From Acidobacteriaceae bacterium (GTDB lineage: Bacteria; Acidobacteriota; Terriglobia; Terriglobales; Acidobacteriaceae), in assembly GCA_003138515.1 (NCBI GenBank), contig PLGG01000046.1, forward strand, positions 60,220 to 124,219: 64,000 bases of DNA. Direction: 5' to 3'. The notes below the pieces were generated by a model that worked only from the letters and a program-made list of their open reading frames with translations, did not search any database and was not told where the DNA came from. Below are positions 18,521 to 27,949 of this stretch, piece after piece. The position numbers and the translations under genes were made by a program. The stretch's first letter is position 1. Each line of letters starts with the position of its first letter.

Positions 18521-18898
18521 ATGGAGAATATGCCGAACGCAACCAAACCAAAGGTGCTGGTAGCCGACGACGAGCGAGTCATCGCCGACACGTTAACCAT
18601 GATTTTGAATCAGAGCGGTTTTGAGGCACGTGCGGTCTACTCCGGAGAAAAGGCTCTCGAGCTAGCCGATACTTTTCGGCCCGACATGCTCATCTCCGAC
18701 GTGATCATGGCCGACTTGAACGGGATCGACACTGCCATTCGCATGCGCGCCCTTCTGCCGGGAATCAAGATTCTCCTATTTTCCGGCCAGGCAGCGACCG
18801 CCGACCTTCTGGAGAAAGCCCGCGCCGAGGGCTACGAGTTCGATATTCTCGCCAAGCCTGTCCATCCGCAGGACCTGCTGGCCAAGCTGCGCGGTTAA
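18521..18898 (+). CDS. Stand-alone receiver-domain protein (CheY-like)
   Basis: 125 residues made almost entirely of one response-regulator receiver domain: VLVADDERVIADTL (acidic pair), phospho-acceptor Asp in MLISDVIMADLNGID, the Ser of ILLFSGQAAT in place of the usual Thr/Ser switch, and the invariant Lys in ILAKPVHPQDLLAKL. There is no output domain, so it must act through protein partners or a phosphorelay. The neighbouring genes do not name the partner. ATG 18521 or the in-frame ATG 18530 (GGAGAAT just upstream) are both possible. Confidence 0.88.
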   Translation: MENMPNATKPKVLVADDERVIADTLTMILNQSGFEARAVYSGEKALELADTFRPDMLISDVIMADLNGIDTAIRMRALLPGIKILLFSGQAATADLLEKARAEGYEFDILAKPVHPQDLLAKLRG

Positions 18899-19036
18899 CG
18901 CCGTCTGGCGCGGCGAGACGCCAGAAATCCGGCGGCTGGCTTCATTCATCGACGCAAGAGTGAATCAAAGCGTTCAATAGAATCGTCTGCGCGCCCCTTG
19001 CCCTTGGCCTCCCCGGGAAGCGAAAGTACATACAAG

Positions 19037-20416
19037 ATGACAAAGGCGCTTCGTTCCACTCGCGTTCTGACGCCGGCGGGTCTCGCGCCCGCGATGGTGC
19101 TTGTGGACGAGGAGCGCATTTCCGCATTGCGCGGCTGGGACGAGCTCCCGCCAGGCGCCGATCTGATCGACTTTGGCGACAATGTGATCTTGCCGGGCCT
19201 GGTCGACACTCATGTTCACATCAACGAACCTGGCCGCACGGAGTGGGAGGGCTTTCAGACGGCAACGCAAGCAGCGGCCGCGGGCGGCGTGACCACGTTT
19301 GTCGACATGCCTTTGAACTGCGTGCCCGAGACGATCGATGTGTCGGCGCTCGAAGCCAAGCGGAATGCAGCGAAAGAAAAAGCATGGGTCGACTGGGCCA
19401 CCTGGGGCGGCGTAGTGCGCGGCAACGCTGACTCCATCGAGCCGCTGGCGCGCGCGGGCGTGGCGGGCTTCAAATGCTTCCTCATTCATTCCGGCATCGA
19501 TGGCTTCGCATCAGTTGATGAGGCCGATCTGCGGTTAGGTTTGGCAAAGCTGCGTGGAACCGGCTTGCCGTTACTGGCCCATGCCGAGTTGTCCGGCCCG
19601 GTCGACGCGGCGACGAAAAAGCTGAACGAAGCGGGCGCTGACTGGCGCAAGTATTCCACGTTTCTCGCTTCCCGCCCAGACGCAGCCGAGGTTGATGCTA
19701 TTGATCTGCTCATGCGTCTGGCGCAAGAGTTTCGCACACCAATCCACATTGTGCATTTGTCGAGCGCACGGGCTTTGCCTCTGTTGGCTGCGGCGCGCGA
19801 CCGGGGCGTGCCAGTGACGGTAGAAACGTGCGCGCACTATCTTTGGTTCGCCGCGGAAGACATTCCCGATGGCGCGACAGAGCATAAATGCGCGCCGCCG
19901 ATCCGCGACGCTGCTAACCGCGAGGCCTTGTGGATCGCGCTCGAGCAGGGACTTATCGAGACGGTGATCACTGACCACTCGCCCTGCCCGCCCGAGATGA
20001 AGCACCTTGAAACCGGCCGCCAAAAAGGCCGTTTCGATCAAGCGTGGGGCGGAATCTCGAGCCTGGGCTTGGCGCTGCCCGTCATGTGGACCGCCATGCA
20101 GCAGCGCGGCATCAAGGTTGAGCGAATCGGCGAATGGATGTCCGCGGCGCCGGCGCGTCTCGCGGGACTGATCGGACGCAAAGGCGCAATCGCTCCCGGC
20201 GCCCATGCGGATTTCGCAATCTTCGATCCCCAAACCGCATGGACTGTGACGCCGAATGACCTGCACTTCCGCCACAAGCTCTCGCCATATCTTGGCGCGA
20301 AACTTCGCGGGCGCGTCGTCGAAACCTGGCTGCGCGGCGAACCCGTCTATAGCAACGATGGGCGCGCAGGCAAGTTCTCCGATCAGGCGCGCGGAAAAGA
20401 GCAGGTTCGGACATGA
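19037..20416 (+). CDS. allB: Allantoinase
   Basis: Zn/Fe-dependent amidohydrolase opening allantoin to allantoate. The 459-residue product shows the metal-binding HxH in VDTHVHINEPGRTEWEGFQT, the carbamylated lysine region VAGFKCFLIHSG, HAEL, HIVHLSSARALPLL, the segment VTVETCAHYLWFAAEDIPDG, and the Asp in TDHSPCPPEMK. GISSLGLALPVMW is also typical of AllB rather than dihydropyrimidinase. I start at ATG 19037; an in-frame ATG at 18998 adds 13 unlikely residues. It is the first gene of the purine cluster, and its stop overlaps the allC start (ATGA, 20413-20416). Confidence 0.93.
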   Translation: MTKALRSTRVLTPAGLAPAMVLVDEERISALRGWDELPPGADLIDFGDNVILPGLVDTHVHINEPGRTEWEGFQTATQAAAAGGVTTFVDMPLNCVPETIDVSALEAKRNAAKEKAWVDWATWGGVVRGNADSIEPLARAGVAGFKCFLIHSGIDGFASVDEADLRLGLAKLRGTGLPLLAHAELSGPVDAATKKLNEAGADWRKYSTFLASRPDAAEVDAIDLLMRLAQEFRTPIHIVHLSSARALPLLAAARDRGVPVTVETCAHYLWFAAEDIPDGATEHKCAPPIRDAANREALWIALEQGLIETVITDHSPCPPEMKHLETGRQKGRFDQAWGGISSLGLALPVMWTAMQQRGIKVERIGEWMSAAPARLAGLIGRKGAIAPGAHADFAIFDPQTAWTVTPNDLHFRHKLSPYLGAKLRGRVVETWLRGEPVYSNDGRAGKFSDQARGKEQVRT

Positions 20417-21636
20417 AGGAACGTGCGCAACGCGCCATCGCCGCATGCAGGCAGATCGCCCGAATGAGCGAGGAGCCGGGCCGCATCACGCGTCGCTTTC
20501 TCACTCCACCCGTACACGATGTTCACGAGCTTCTGCGCAGCCGCATGGAATCACTCGGCATGACTGTGCGCACGGATTCAGCGGGCAATCTGCGCGGCTT
20601 GTGGCAGCCGGATGGCGCGCGCAGCCAACGATTGGTTCTCGGCTCGCACATTGACACGGTCCCCAATGCAGGTGCATTTGACGGTGTCCTCGGCGTCGCA
20701 CTCGCACTCGAATGGGCTCGCCTGGCGCAGGAACTCAAACTTCCGCTGACCATTGAGGTGATCGCATTCTCCGAAGAAGAAGGCGTTCGCTTCGGCGTGC
20801 CATTCATCGGCAGCCGGGCAGTGGCCGGTCGCTTCGACCCGGCGCTGTTGGGACTCAAAGACGCCGACGGCGTCACACTAGCCGACTCGATTCGCACCTT
20901 CGGCCTGGAACCCCACAAAATCGACGAAGCAGCGCTCGATGCGGATGTGCTCGGTTTCGTCGAAATACACATCGAACAGGGCCCGGTCCTCGAATCTGAA
21001 GGCCTTTCCGTCGCGGCAGTCACGGCCATAGTTGGCCAAACGCGTCTCACGGCCGAGTTCCGCGGCCAAGCCAACCATTCGGGCACGACTCCCATGCGCC
21101 TGCGCCGCGATGCTCTCGCGGGTGCCGCAGAATGGATTTCTGCCGTCGAAACATTGGCGCGGCAAACAGAAGGCCTGATCGCCACCGTGGGGAAAATCGA
21201 CGCCGAACCGAACGCGGCCAATGTCATCGCCGGGGTCGCGCGTGTGAGCCTCGACGTGCGCCACGCTGACGACGCGTCACGCAAAGCCGCCGTGGAATCT
21301 CTTCTCGCGTTAGCGTACGTCATCGCCGAAAAACGCGGGCTCACCCTCGAAATCGCGCGCCAGATGGATCAGCCCGCCGTGCCCATGGACGAGCGCCTGA
21401 CGGCCCGCCTGGCCGACGCGATCGAAGCGGCGGGCTTGCCGGAAAAACTGATGACCAGCGGCGCAGGCCACGACGCGATGGTGATGGCTGCCCGCGTGCC
21501 CACCACCATGCTCTTCCTGCGCAGCCCCGGCGGCATCAGCCACCATCCCGATGAATCTGTGCTCGAAGAAGACATTGAGGCGGCGCTCAACGTGGGCCGC
21601 AGATTTCTTCAGCGGCTGGCGGCAGAGGTCGGATAG
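20413..21636 (+). CDS. allC: Allantoate amidohydrolase (M20 family)
   Basis: Binuclear metal amidohydrolase releasing CO2 and ammonia from allantoate to form (S)-ureidoglycine. The 407 residues carry the M20/hydantoinase metal ligands: GSHIDTVPNAGAFDGVLGV, the Glu pair in FSEEEGVRFGVPFIGSRAV, EIHIEQGPVLE, the dimerisation block FRGQANHSGTTPMRLRRDAL, and the final His in GGISHHPDESV. The sequence HSGTTPM is typical of the allantoate/carbamoyl group. Operon position directly after allB supports allantoate as substrate. It overlaps allB by 4 bases; a 56-base gap precedes allE. Confidence 0.9.
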   Translation: MKERAQRAIAACRQIARMSEEPGRITRRFLTPPVHDVHELLRSRMESLGMTVRTDSAGNLRGLWQPDGARSQRLVLGSHIDTVPNAGAFDGVLGVALALEWARLAQELKLPLTIEVIAFSEEEGVRFGVPFIGSRAVAGRFDPALLGLKDADGVTLADSIRTFGLEPHKIDEAALDADVLGFVEIHIEQGPVLESEGLSVAAVTAIVGQTRLTAEFRGQANHSGTTPMRLRRDALAGAAEWISAVETLARQTEGLIATVGKIDAEPNAANVIAGVARVSLDVRHADDASRKAAVESLLALAYVIAEKRGLTLEIARQMDQPAVPMDERLTARLADAIEAAGLPEKLMTSGAGHDAMVMAARVPTTMLFLRSPGGISHHPDESVLEEDIEAALNVGRRFLQRLAAEVG

Positions 21637-21692
21637 AATCGAGCATCGGAATTCTCGGGAACACCAATTCATTTCCCGGATCGAGGTCGCAC

Positions 21693-22436
21693 GTGCACCA
21701 ATTTGGATCAACGCGCAGCAGCCGGAAGCCGGATCACTTGCTGCAAACACCAGATACATTTGTCCGCTCACCGCTGCCCGGAGCCGAGGGAGTGGAGTTT
21801 ATCATCCACGCCGCGCCGCAACTGGGCGCGCGCTTTACGCAAATGACCGCCGAATTCGTCGCCGGCGGCTCACTTGGCCCCGCACCGGCGCAGCGATTCC
21901 TTTACGTCCTCGACGGCAAGCTTGAAGTCAAGGCGGGCGACAAGCGACACATCCTCAAGCCGGGCGGCTTCGCCTATCTGCCGCAGGGCGCGGCGCACAC
22001 CGTCCGCGCCACGGGAATCGCGCGCGCGGTGGTGATTGAAAAACCTTACGAGCCGCAAGCGGGCGCAGCCGATCCAAAGATCGTCATCGGCGACGAATCC
22101 GCGGTCAAAGCCACGCCGCTCATGGACGACGATGCGCTGCGCGTGCGCGCGCTCATACCCGACGGCCCGCCCTACGACTTCGCGGTGAACACCCTGACCT
22201 ACGATCCCGGTGCGTCGCTCCCTATGGTTGAGATTCATGTCATGGAGCACGGCCTTCTGATGCTTGAAGGCGGCGGCGTCTATCGTCTTGGCGACTCGTG
22301 GTACCCCGTTTATGCCGGCGACTTCATCTGGATGCGCGCCTACTGCCCGCAGTGGTTTGGCGCGCTCGGCAAGCGGCCGGCGAAGTATCTCCTCTACAAA
22401 GACTGGCGCCGCCATCCGCTCGGAGAAAGCGAATGA
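21693..22436 (+). CDS. allE: (S)-ureidoglycine aminohydrolase (bicupin)
   Basis: Mn-dependent bicupin converting (S)-ureidoglycine to (S)-ureidoglycolate and ammonia. The 247-residue product has two cupin halves: N-terminal with RFLYVLDGKLEVKAGDKRHI and GGFAYLPQGAAHTVRA, C-terminal with PMVEIHVMEHGLLMLEGGG and GDFIWMRAYCPQWFGALG, where the metal ligands (Glu, His, His, Gln) are expected. The ending KYLLYKDWRRHPL fits AllE. The start is GTG 21693. Placement between two M20 amidohydrolases supports this exact step. It overlaps the next gene by 4 bases (ATGA, 22433-22436). Confidence 0.9.
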   Translation: MHQFGSTRSSRKPDHLLQTPDTFVRSPLPGAEGVEFIIHAAPQLGARFTQMTAEFVAGGSLGPAPAQRFLYVLDGKLEVKAGDKRHILKPGGFAYLPQGAAHTVRATGIARAVVIEKPYEPQAGAADPKIVIGDESAVKATPLMDDDALRVRALIPDGPPYDFAVNTLTYDPGASLPMVEIHVMEHGLLMLEGGGVYRLGDSWYPVYAGDFIWMRAYCPQWFGALGKRPAKYLLYKDWRRHPLGESE

Positions 22437-23680
22437 CAACCGCACGCCCGCAACTCACCATCGACGGCCTGACGGCAGAGCTAATGGCGCTCGCGCAAAT
22501 TTCGGAAGCCGAACCGCCCATCGTGACGCGAGTTGTTTTCGGCGAGGCCGACCTGCGCGCGCGGACCTACGTGAAGGGGCTCTGTGAAGCTGCCGGGCTC
22601 AAGGTGCGCGAAGACGCAATCGGCAACACCTTTGCGCGCTGGGAAGGCAGCGATCCAACGCTCGCGCCCATCGGAACCGGCTCGCACATCGATGCCATTC
22701 CTAACGCCGGCCTCTACGACGGCTGTGTGGGCGTGCTGGGCGGCCTTGAAGCCATTCGCGTCTTGCAGAAGTTCGGTTTCAAGCCGCGGCGCTCCATTGA
22801 GCTCGTCATTTTCACAGCCGAGGAACCGACGCGATTCGGCATTGGCTGTCTCGGCAGCCGCATGATGGCCAGCGTGCTTACGCCGCAACAAGCCCTCGCG
22901 CTGCGCGACAAGGATGGGCGTGGACTGGAGGAGTGGCGCGCGCAAGCCGGATTTATCGGGCCGCTTGAGTCCGTTGCCGTGCCTCGCGGCCGCTTTCATC
23001 AATTTGTCGAGCTGCACATTGAGCAGGGACCGTATCTTGAGCTGGAAGGAATCGACGTCGGCCTGGTGACGCACATCGCCGCGCCCGCGAGTCAACGCAT
23101 CGCGATTGAAGGCGAGGGCGGCCACGCCGGCGGCAAGCTGATGCCGGGCCGCAAAGATGCGTTGGCTGCAGCCGCCGAGCTCATTCTCGCGCTTGAATCG
23201 GCGGCCAAATCAACAGGCGCAATCGACACCGTCGGTACTGTGGGCATTTGCGATGTCTTTCCCGGCGCGGTCAATAGCGTTCCTTCTCGCGTGCTCATAA
23301 CGACCGACGTGCGCGATATTAACCGGGCGCGACGCGATGGCGTTTTAGCGGCGCTCGCCTCCGCCGTGGAAGAGGTGAGAACTCGCCGCGGAGTCACGAT
23401 CACCACTGATTTGATCAATGCCGATCCGCCGACGACCTGCGACCCCGAAATCCTCGCCGCACTCGAACGCTCGGCCATCGCAGCCGGCAAGATATACAAG
23501 CGAATGGTTGCGCGCGCCTATCACGACTCATCATTTGTGTCGTGCATCGCACCCGTGGCCATGCTGTTCATTCCCTGTCGCGGCGGCGTTAGCCACAGGC
23601 CCGACGAGTACGCTTCGCCCGAGTGGATCGGCAGTGGTGTACACGTGCTGTCCCGCACGCTGGCGGAGCTCGCGTCCTAA
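22433..23680 (+). CDS. Ureidoglycolate amidohydrolase, plant UAH-like (M20 family)
   Basis: 415 residues, a second M20 amidohydrolase distinct from AllC. Metal-ligand motifs: GTGSHIDAIPNAGLYDGCVG, EEPTRFGIGCLGSRMM, ELHIEQGPYLELEG, GGHAGGKLMPGRKDAL, and AYHDSSFVSCIAPVAMLFIP followed by GGVSHRPDEYAS. EEPTRFGI(G/S)CLGSR, GGHAG..LMP.R.DA, and YHDS with SH(K/R)P(D/E)EY are the features I recall for plant ureidoglycolate amidohydrolase, which splits ureidoglycolate to glyoxylate, CO2 and ammonia. It follows allE with overlapping stop/start, which fits the next pathway step. A second allantoate amidohydrolase is the alternative, less likely on motifs. Confidence 0.82.
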   Translation: MTTARPQLTIDGLTAELMALAQISEAEPPIVTRVVFGEADLRARTYVKGLCEAAGLKVREDAIGNTFARWEGSDPTLAPIGTGSHIDAIPNAGLYDGCVGVLGGLEAIRVLQKFGFKPRRSIELVIFTAEEPTRFGIGCLGSRMMASVLTPQQALALRDKDGRGLEEWRAQAGFIGPLESVAVPRGRFHQFVELHIEQGPYLELEGIDVGLVTHIAAPASQRIAIEGEGGHAGGKLMPGRKDALAAAAELILALESAAKSTGAIDTVGTVGICDVFPGAVNSVPSRVLITTDVRDINRARRDGVLAALASAVEEVRTRRGVTITTDLINADPPTTCDPEILAALERSAIAAGKIYKRMVARAYHDSSFVSCIAPVAMLFIPCRGGVSHRPDEYASPEWIGSGVHVLSRTLAELAS

Positions 23681-23756
23681 CGCCTGCGCTTTCAAATGAC
23701 CGCGCGCCATTGTATGCTATCCGTCAATCCGTTCGGTGAAATCGGCTTCGGAAACC

Positions 23757-26018
23757 ATGAGCACGCCTTCGACAACCCGCATCGTTGGCGCCAACGTTCC
23801 CCGCAAGGAAGGCGTGGACAAGTTGCTGGGCCGCGCGTGTTATGTGGACGATATCGACCGCGACGGCATGTGGCACGGAGCCACAGTGCGCAGCTCGATT
23901 CCGCGCGGGCTGATTCGCTCCATCGCATTTGACCGCCGCATCGACTGGAGCGAATTCGCAATCGTCACCGCCGCCGACATCCCAGGCGAGAATTGCATCC
24001 AGCTCATCGTCGCCGATCAGCCGTGCCTCGCTGATGGCAAGGTGAATCATTGCGAAGAGGCGATCCTGCTCCTCGCGCATCCTGACAAGCACAAGCTACG
24101 AGAAGCCGTAGGCGCGGTCCAGATCGAATATGAGCCGCTGCAGCCCATCTTCACCATTGAAGAAAGCGAACGCCAGGACGTGGCCGTCTGGGGCGCGGAC
24201 AACCTGCTCAAGAGCTTTCTTCTCGAAAAGGGTGACGTGGACTCCGCATGGGCTCACGCGGCCCGCATCATCGAAGGCGAGTACCGCACCGGCGCGCAGG
24301 AACATCTCTACATCGAGAATCAGGGCGTCATCGCGGAATACAGCGCGGAAAGCGGCGTCACGGTTTGGGGCTCGCTGCAGTGTCCCTACTACGTCTTCAA
24401 GGCTCTGCGTGCGGTCTTCGATTTGCCCGAAGACAAAGTCCGAGTGATCCAAACTGAGACCGGCGGCGCATTCGGCGGCAAAGAAGATTATCCCTCCACG
24501 CTCGCCTGCCACGCGGCGCTGCTGGCCATGAAGAGCGGCCATCCCGTGAAGATGGTCTACGACCGCATGGAAGATCTGGCCGCGACCACCAAGCGCCACC
24601 CGTCGTGCGTACGCCACCGTACAGCGGTCGACCGCAATGGCAAATTGCTGGCCATGGAGATCGACCTCGCAGCCGACGGCGGCGCTTACGCCACGCTTTC
24701 ATCCACGGTGCTTTCGCGCGCCACGCTGCACTCTACGGGTCCATACGTTTGCCCCAACATCCGCCTGCATGCACGCTCGTGGGCAACCAATTACGTTCCG
24801 TACGGCGCATTCCGCGGTTTCGGCGCGCCGCAAGCGATTTTTGCCATGGAGCGCCACATGGACGAGATCGCTGCCGCCATCGGGATCGACCCCATCGAGC
24901 TTCGGCGCCGAAACTTTCTGCACGTCGGCGACACCAACGCGACCGAACAATTGATGCGCGAGCCTGTGATTCTCGATCAACTGCTCGATCGCGCGCTCAA
25001 AGAGAGCGACTACCACGCCAGGCGGGCACAGTTTGCCCGCGAGAATCCGGCGAGCCCAGTCAAGCGCGGCATGGGAATCGCCGCCTTCTATCACGGCTCG
25101 GGGTTCACCGGCTCCGGCGAGGTCTACCTCAACTCGCTAGGCGGAATCGACGTCATGCCCGATGGCAAAGTGCGCGTACTCGTCTCCAACACGGAATTCG
25201 GCCAGGGCACGAACACCATCCTCACCCAAATTGCCGCGGAAGCGCTGGGAATCGATTACGCTGATGTCACGATGGCTGCGCCCGACACCGGCGTGGTGCC
25301 GAACAGCGGTCCCACGGTCGCCTCGCGCACATCGATGGTGATCGGACGCATTATTGAGCGCGCCTGCTCGCAGCTCCTCGAGCTGCTTCGCGAACATGCC
25401 GGTCTTGGCGCGACGTACACTCCCGCCGAGTTCTTCGCCGCCTGCGAGCGCTATCGCGCCCTGCATGGAGAGGTTGTATCTTTGTGCCGCTATGAAGCGC
25501 CGCCGGGAATTGTCTGGGACGACCAGCGGTACCACGGCGAAGCGTATGGCGCGTATGCGTGGGCCGTTTATGTAGCGCAAGTCGCGGTCGACACCGTCAC
25601 CTACTCCGCCGAGGTGGAAGACTTCTGGGCCGTCCAGGAGGTGGGCCGCGTGCTTCACCCGGTGCTGGCCGCCGGGCAGATCGAGGGTGGCATCGCACAG
25701 GGCATCGGCTACGCGCTCTACGAAAAAGTTGTTTGGCAGGACGGCCGCATGGCCAACAATCAGATGACCAACTACATCATGCCCACAGCGGAGGACGTTC
25801 CGCCGATTCATGTGTCTTTCGAGGAGATTCCATTTCAATTCGGAGGATTTGGCGCCAAGGGCCTTGGCGAGTTGCCGCACGACGGTCCCGCGCCGGCGAT
25901 TCTGAACGCCATTCGCGACGCGACGGGGGTTGCATTCAACTCCATTCCATTGCTGCCCGAGGATCTCTACCTCGGTCTCGCCGCGGCTCAACCGGCGGAG
26001 GAGACGGCTGCGCGATGA
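23757..26018 (+). CDS. xdhA: Xanthine dehydrogenase, molybdopterin-binding subunit
   Basis: Large Mo-cofactor subunit of a three-component xanthine dehydrogenase oxidising hypoxanthine and xanthine to urate. 753 residues. N-terminal ald_Xan_dh domain (VGANVPRKEGVDKLLGRACY), then the Mo-pterin motifs TGGAFGGKEDYPS, YGAFRGFGAPQAIFAMERHM, GSGFTGSGEVYLNSLG, EFGQGTNTILTQIAAEALG, and near the C-terminus GFGAKGLGELPHDGPAPAI, in which the Glu of GLGE is the catalytic base of the family. Start chosen at ATG 23757 (MSTPSTTRIVGANVPRK); GTG 23736 is in frame. The stop overlaps the iron-sulfur subunit start (ATGA). No XdhC-type cofactor-insertion gene lies in the cluster. Confidence 0.92.
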   Translation: MSTPSTTRIVGANVPRKEGVDKLLGRACYVDDIDRDGMWHGATVRSSIPRGLIRSIAFDRRIDWSEFAIVTAADIPGENCIQLIVADQPCLADGKVNHCEEAILLLAHPDKHKLREAVGAVQIEYEPLQPIFTIEESERQDVAVWGADNLLKSFLLEKGDVDSAWAHAARIIEGEYRTGAQEHLYIENQGVIAEYSAESGVTVWGSLQCPYYVFKALRAVFDLPEDKVRVIQTETGGAFGGKEDYPSTLACHAALLAMKSGHPVKMVYDRMEDLAATTKRHPSCVRHRTAVDRNGKLLAMEIDLAADGGAYATLSSTVLSRATLHSTGPYVCPNIRLHARSWATNYVPYGAFRGFGAPQAIFAMERHMDEIAAAIGIDPIELRRRNFLHVGDTNATEQLMREPVILDQLLDRALKESDYHARRAQFARENPASPVKRGMGIAAFYHGSGFTGSGEVYLNSLGGIDVMPDGKVRVLVSNTEFGQGTNTILTQIAAEALGIDYADVTMAAPDTGVVPNSGPTVASRTSMVIGRIIERACSQLLELLREHAGLGATYTPAEFFAACERYRALHGEVVSLCRYEAPPGIVWDDQRYHGEAYGAYAWAVYVAQVAVDTVTYSAEVEDFWAVQEVGRVLHPVLAAGQIEGGIAQGIGYALYEKVVWQDGRMANNQMTNYIMPTAEDVPPIHVSFEEIPFQFGGFGAKGLGELPHDGPAPAILNAIRDATGVAFNSIPLLPEDLYLGLAAAQPAEETAAR

Positions 26019-26563
26019 GTACGAACGAAAGCGCAACGTCTAGCAAACGCTGGCCCGCGATTCGCTTCAACGTGAACAGTGAGGCACGAATCGTAAAGGT
26101 TCCTCCGATGAAGCGCCTCCTCGACGTCCTACGCGAAGATCTCCATCTGACCGGAACCAAGGAAGGCTGTGGCGAAGGCGAGTGCGGCTCGTGTTCCATT
26201 CGCATGAACGGCGAGCTTGTGAACAGTTGCCTGGTTCCGGTGTTGCAAGTTGAAGGCGCCGACATCCAGACCGTCGAAGGCCTGGCTCTTGATGGCGCGC
26301 TGCATCCTCTGCAGGAAGCGTTCCTTTGTCACGGCGGCGCTCAGTGCGGAATTTGCACGCCCGGAATGTTGATGGCTGCTGCACAGCTCCTGGAGCGTAG
26401 TCCAAATCCCGATATGCCCCAGATTCGCGAAGCTCTTGCCGGGAATCTCTGCCGCTGCACGGGATTCATACGCATTTTTGAATCGGTTGCCGCAGCCGTT
26501 GACGCGCAAAGCGCGAGCCCTGCAACCAAGCTAACCACGGAGCAGATGCACCATGCGCGGTAA
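26015..26563 (+). CDS. xdhC: Xanthine dehydrogenase, 2Fe-2S subunit
   Basis: Electron-transfer subunit with two [2Fe-2S] clusters. 182 residues starting at ATG 26015 (overlaps the Mo-subunit stop by 4 bases). The plant-ferredoxin-type cluster ligands are in KEGCGEGECGSCSIRMNGEL with a later Cys in NSCLVPVLQV; the second, helical cluster in CHGGAQCGICTPGMLM and GNLCRCTGFIRIFE. The symbol follows the E. coli xdhABC use, where C is the Fe-S subunit; other species use the same letter for a chaperone. A longer upstream frame exists but has no start with a ribosome site and would sit inside the Mo subunit gene. Confidence 0.92.
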   Translation: MSTNESATSSKRWPAIRFNVNSEARIVKVPPMKRLLDVLREDLHLTGTKEGCGEGECGSCSIRMNGELVNSCLVPVLQVEGADIQTVEGLALDGALHPLQEAFLCHGGAQCGICTPGMLMAAAQLLERSPNPDMPQIREALAGNLCRCTGFIRIFESVAAAVDAQSASPATKLTTEQMHHAR

Positions 26564-27428
26564 TGCAGCAATGCACGATCTGGTTGCGCCCGGCACTCTA
26601 GCCGGCGTCCTCGAGCTGCTTGCCGCGGAACCTGGCGCGTGGACGCCTATTGCGGGCGGCACGGAGTTGATGGTTGCATTTTCCGCGGGCCGGCTCGCCG
26701 CGCCCAAGCTCGTAAGCCTATGGGGCATTCCCGACCTGCGCGCGATCGACGTTTTGCCGCAGAGCGTCGTTGTCGGCGCCGCTGCCACCTTTCTCGATCT
26801 GCGCAGACACGCCGTCATCGCCGCTGAATTGCCCCTGCTCGCCAAAGCTGCAAGCTGGATCGGCTCCATCGCCAACCAGAGCCGCGCAACTCTCGGAGGC
26901 AATTTGGTCAACGGCTCGCCTGCCGCGGATTCTTCGCCCGCGCTGCTGGCCTACGACGCGGAGATCGAACTCATCTCCGCGCGAGGACGCCGCCGCGTTC
27001 CTTACTCTGAGTTCCATGCGGGCTACAAGCGCAACGTCCTCGCCGCGGATGAACTTCTCTATGCGATTCACTTGCCGCGTCGATTCGCAAGCCACAAGCA
27101 GTACCTGCGTAAAGTGGGGACGCGCCGCGCAATGGCCATCGCCAAAGTTGCGCTGGGCGCAACGGCGCTGCTCGAGAATGGCGCGATCCGCGAAATTCGC
27201 CTCGGTGCGGCGAGTCTTGCGCCCTTCCCCACGCGCCTCCTGCAAGCTGAATCGGCGCTCCTCGGCCAGACGATCACGCGCGACACGATTCAATCCGCGC
27301 ACCACGCCTTGCTCGCCGAAGTGAAACCGATCGACGACATTCGTTCCACTGCCGATTATCGGAGCCGAGTGGCCGTCAATCTGCTTGACGAGTTTCTGCT
27401 TCAACTTCGCCGGGAGGAATCGCATTGA
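26553..27428 (+). CDS. xdhB: Xanthine dehydrogenase, FAD-binding subunit
   Basis: 291-residue FAD subunit that passes electrons to NAD+. It shows the FAD_binding_5 pattern PIAGGTELMVAFSAGRLAAP near residue 30, VGAAATFLDLRRH, the pyrophosphate-binding IANQSRATLGGNLVNGSPAA, and a C-terminal CO-dehydrogenase flavoprotein-like domain (KVGTRRAMAIAKVALGA). It overlaps the Fe-S subunit gene by 11 bases and the next gene by 4 (TTGA at 27425-27428). The subunit order Mo, Fe-S, FAD is conserved in several bacteria. Confidence 0.9.
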   Translation: MRGNAAMHDLVAPGTLAGVLELLAAEPGAWTPIAGGTELMVAFSAGRLAAPKLVSLWGIPDLRAIDVLPQSVVVGAAATFLDLRRHAVIAAELPLLAKAASWIGSIANQSRATLGGNLVNGSPAADSSPALLAYDAEIELISARGRRRVPYSEFHAGYKRNVLAADELLYAIHLPRRFASHKQYLRKVGTRRAMAIAKVALGATALLENGAIREIRLGAASLAPFPTRLLQAESALLGQTITRDTIQSAHHALLAEVKPIDDIRSTADYRSRVAVNLLDEFLLQLRREESH

Positions 27429-27949
27429 CGAATGCCACCCTTGCCGCCTGGAATGGGGCTGACGCATCCTCGGCCCTGGAGGCGATGCTCGCGTGCTGCG
27501 GATCGAAGCGATGGGCTGCGGCCATGGTAGCGCTGCGTCCAATCGGCAGCGTTGAAGCACTGAGCCAAGCCGCCGATCGCGTGTGGAGCGCGATGCAGGA
27601 ACCGGATTGGCTGGAGGCCTTCGCCTGTCATCCGCGCGTTGGAGAGCGCAAGCCCGCTCACGCCGCTGCACACGCGTCGGAACAATCAGCGGCATGGTCG
27701 CGCCAGGAACAATCTTCGGCCAGCGCCGCAAATGAACTGGTGCTGACCGAACTCGCAGAAGACAATCAACTGTACGAGCAGCGCTTCGGCTTCACATATA
27801 TTGTTTGCGCGACCGGCAAAAGCGCCGCCGAAATGCTTACCATTCTCAAGCGCCGCCTGGCACGCGATCGCGAGGCCGAGTTGCGCGAGGCAGCCGAGCA
27901 ACAGTGGCAAATCATGCAAATCCGTTTAGGAAAGTGGTTAGTAGAATGA
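27425..27949 (+). CDS. uraD: 2-oxo-4-hydroxy-4-carboxy-5-ureidoimidazoline (OHCU) decarboxylase
   Basis: Cofactor-free decarboxylase giving optically pure (S)-allantoin, the third step after urate oxidase. 174 residues, all helical. The catalytic His is in FACHPRVGERK, followed by a Ser/Glu-Gln segment (HASEQSAAWSRQEQSS), and the substrate-binding YEQRFGFTYIVCATGKSAAE, all diagnostic. The start is TTG 27425, overlapping the previous stop; there is no better ATG. The stop overlaps the next ATG by 4 bases. Confidence 0.93.
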   Translation: MTNATLAAWNGADASSALEAMLACCGSKRWAAAMVALRPIGSVEALSQAADRVWSAMQEPDWLEAFACHPRVGERKPAHAAAHASEQSAAWSRQEQSSASAANELVLTELAEDNQLYEQRFGFTYIVCATGKSAAEMLTILKRRLARDREAELREAAEQQWQIMQIRLGKWLVE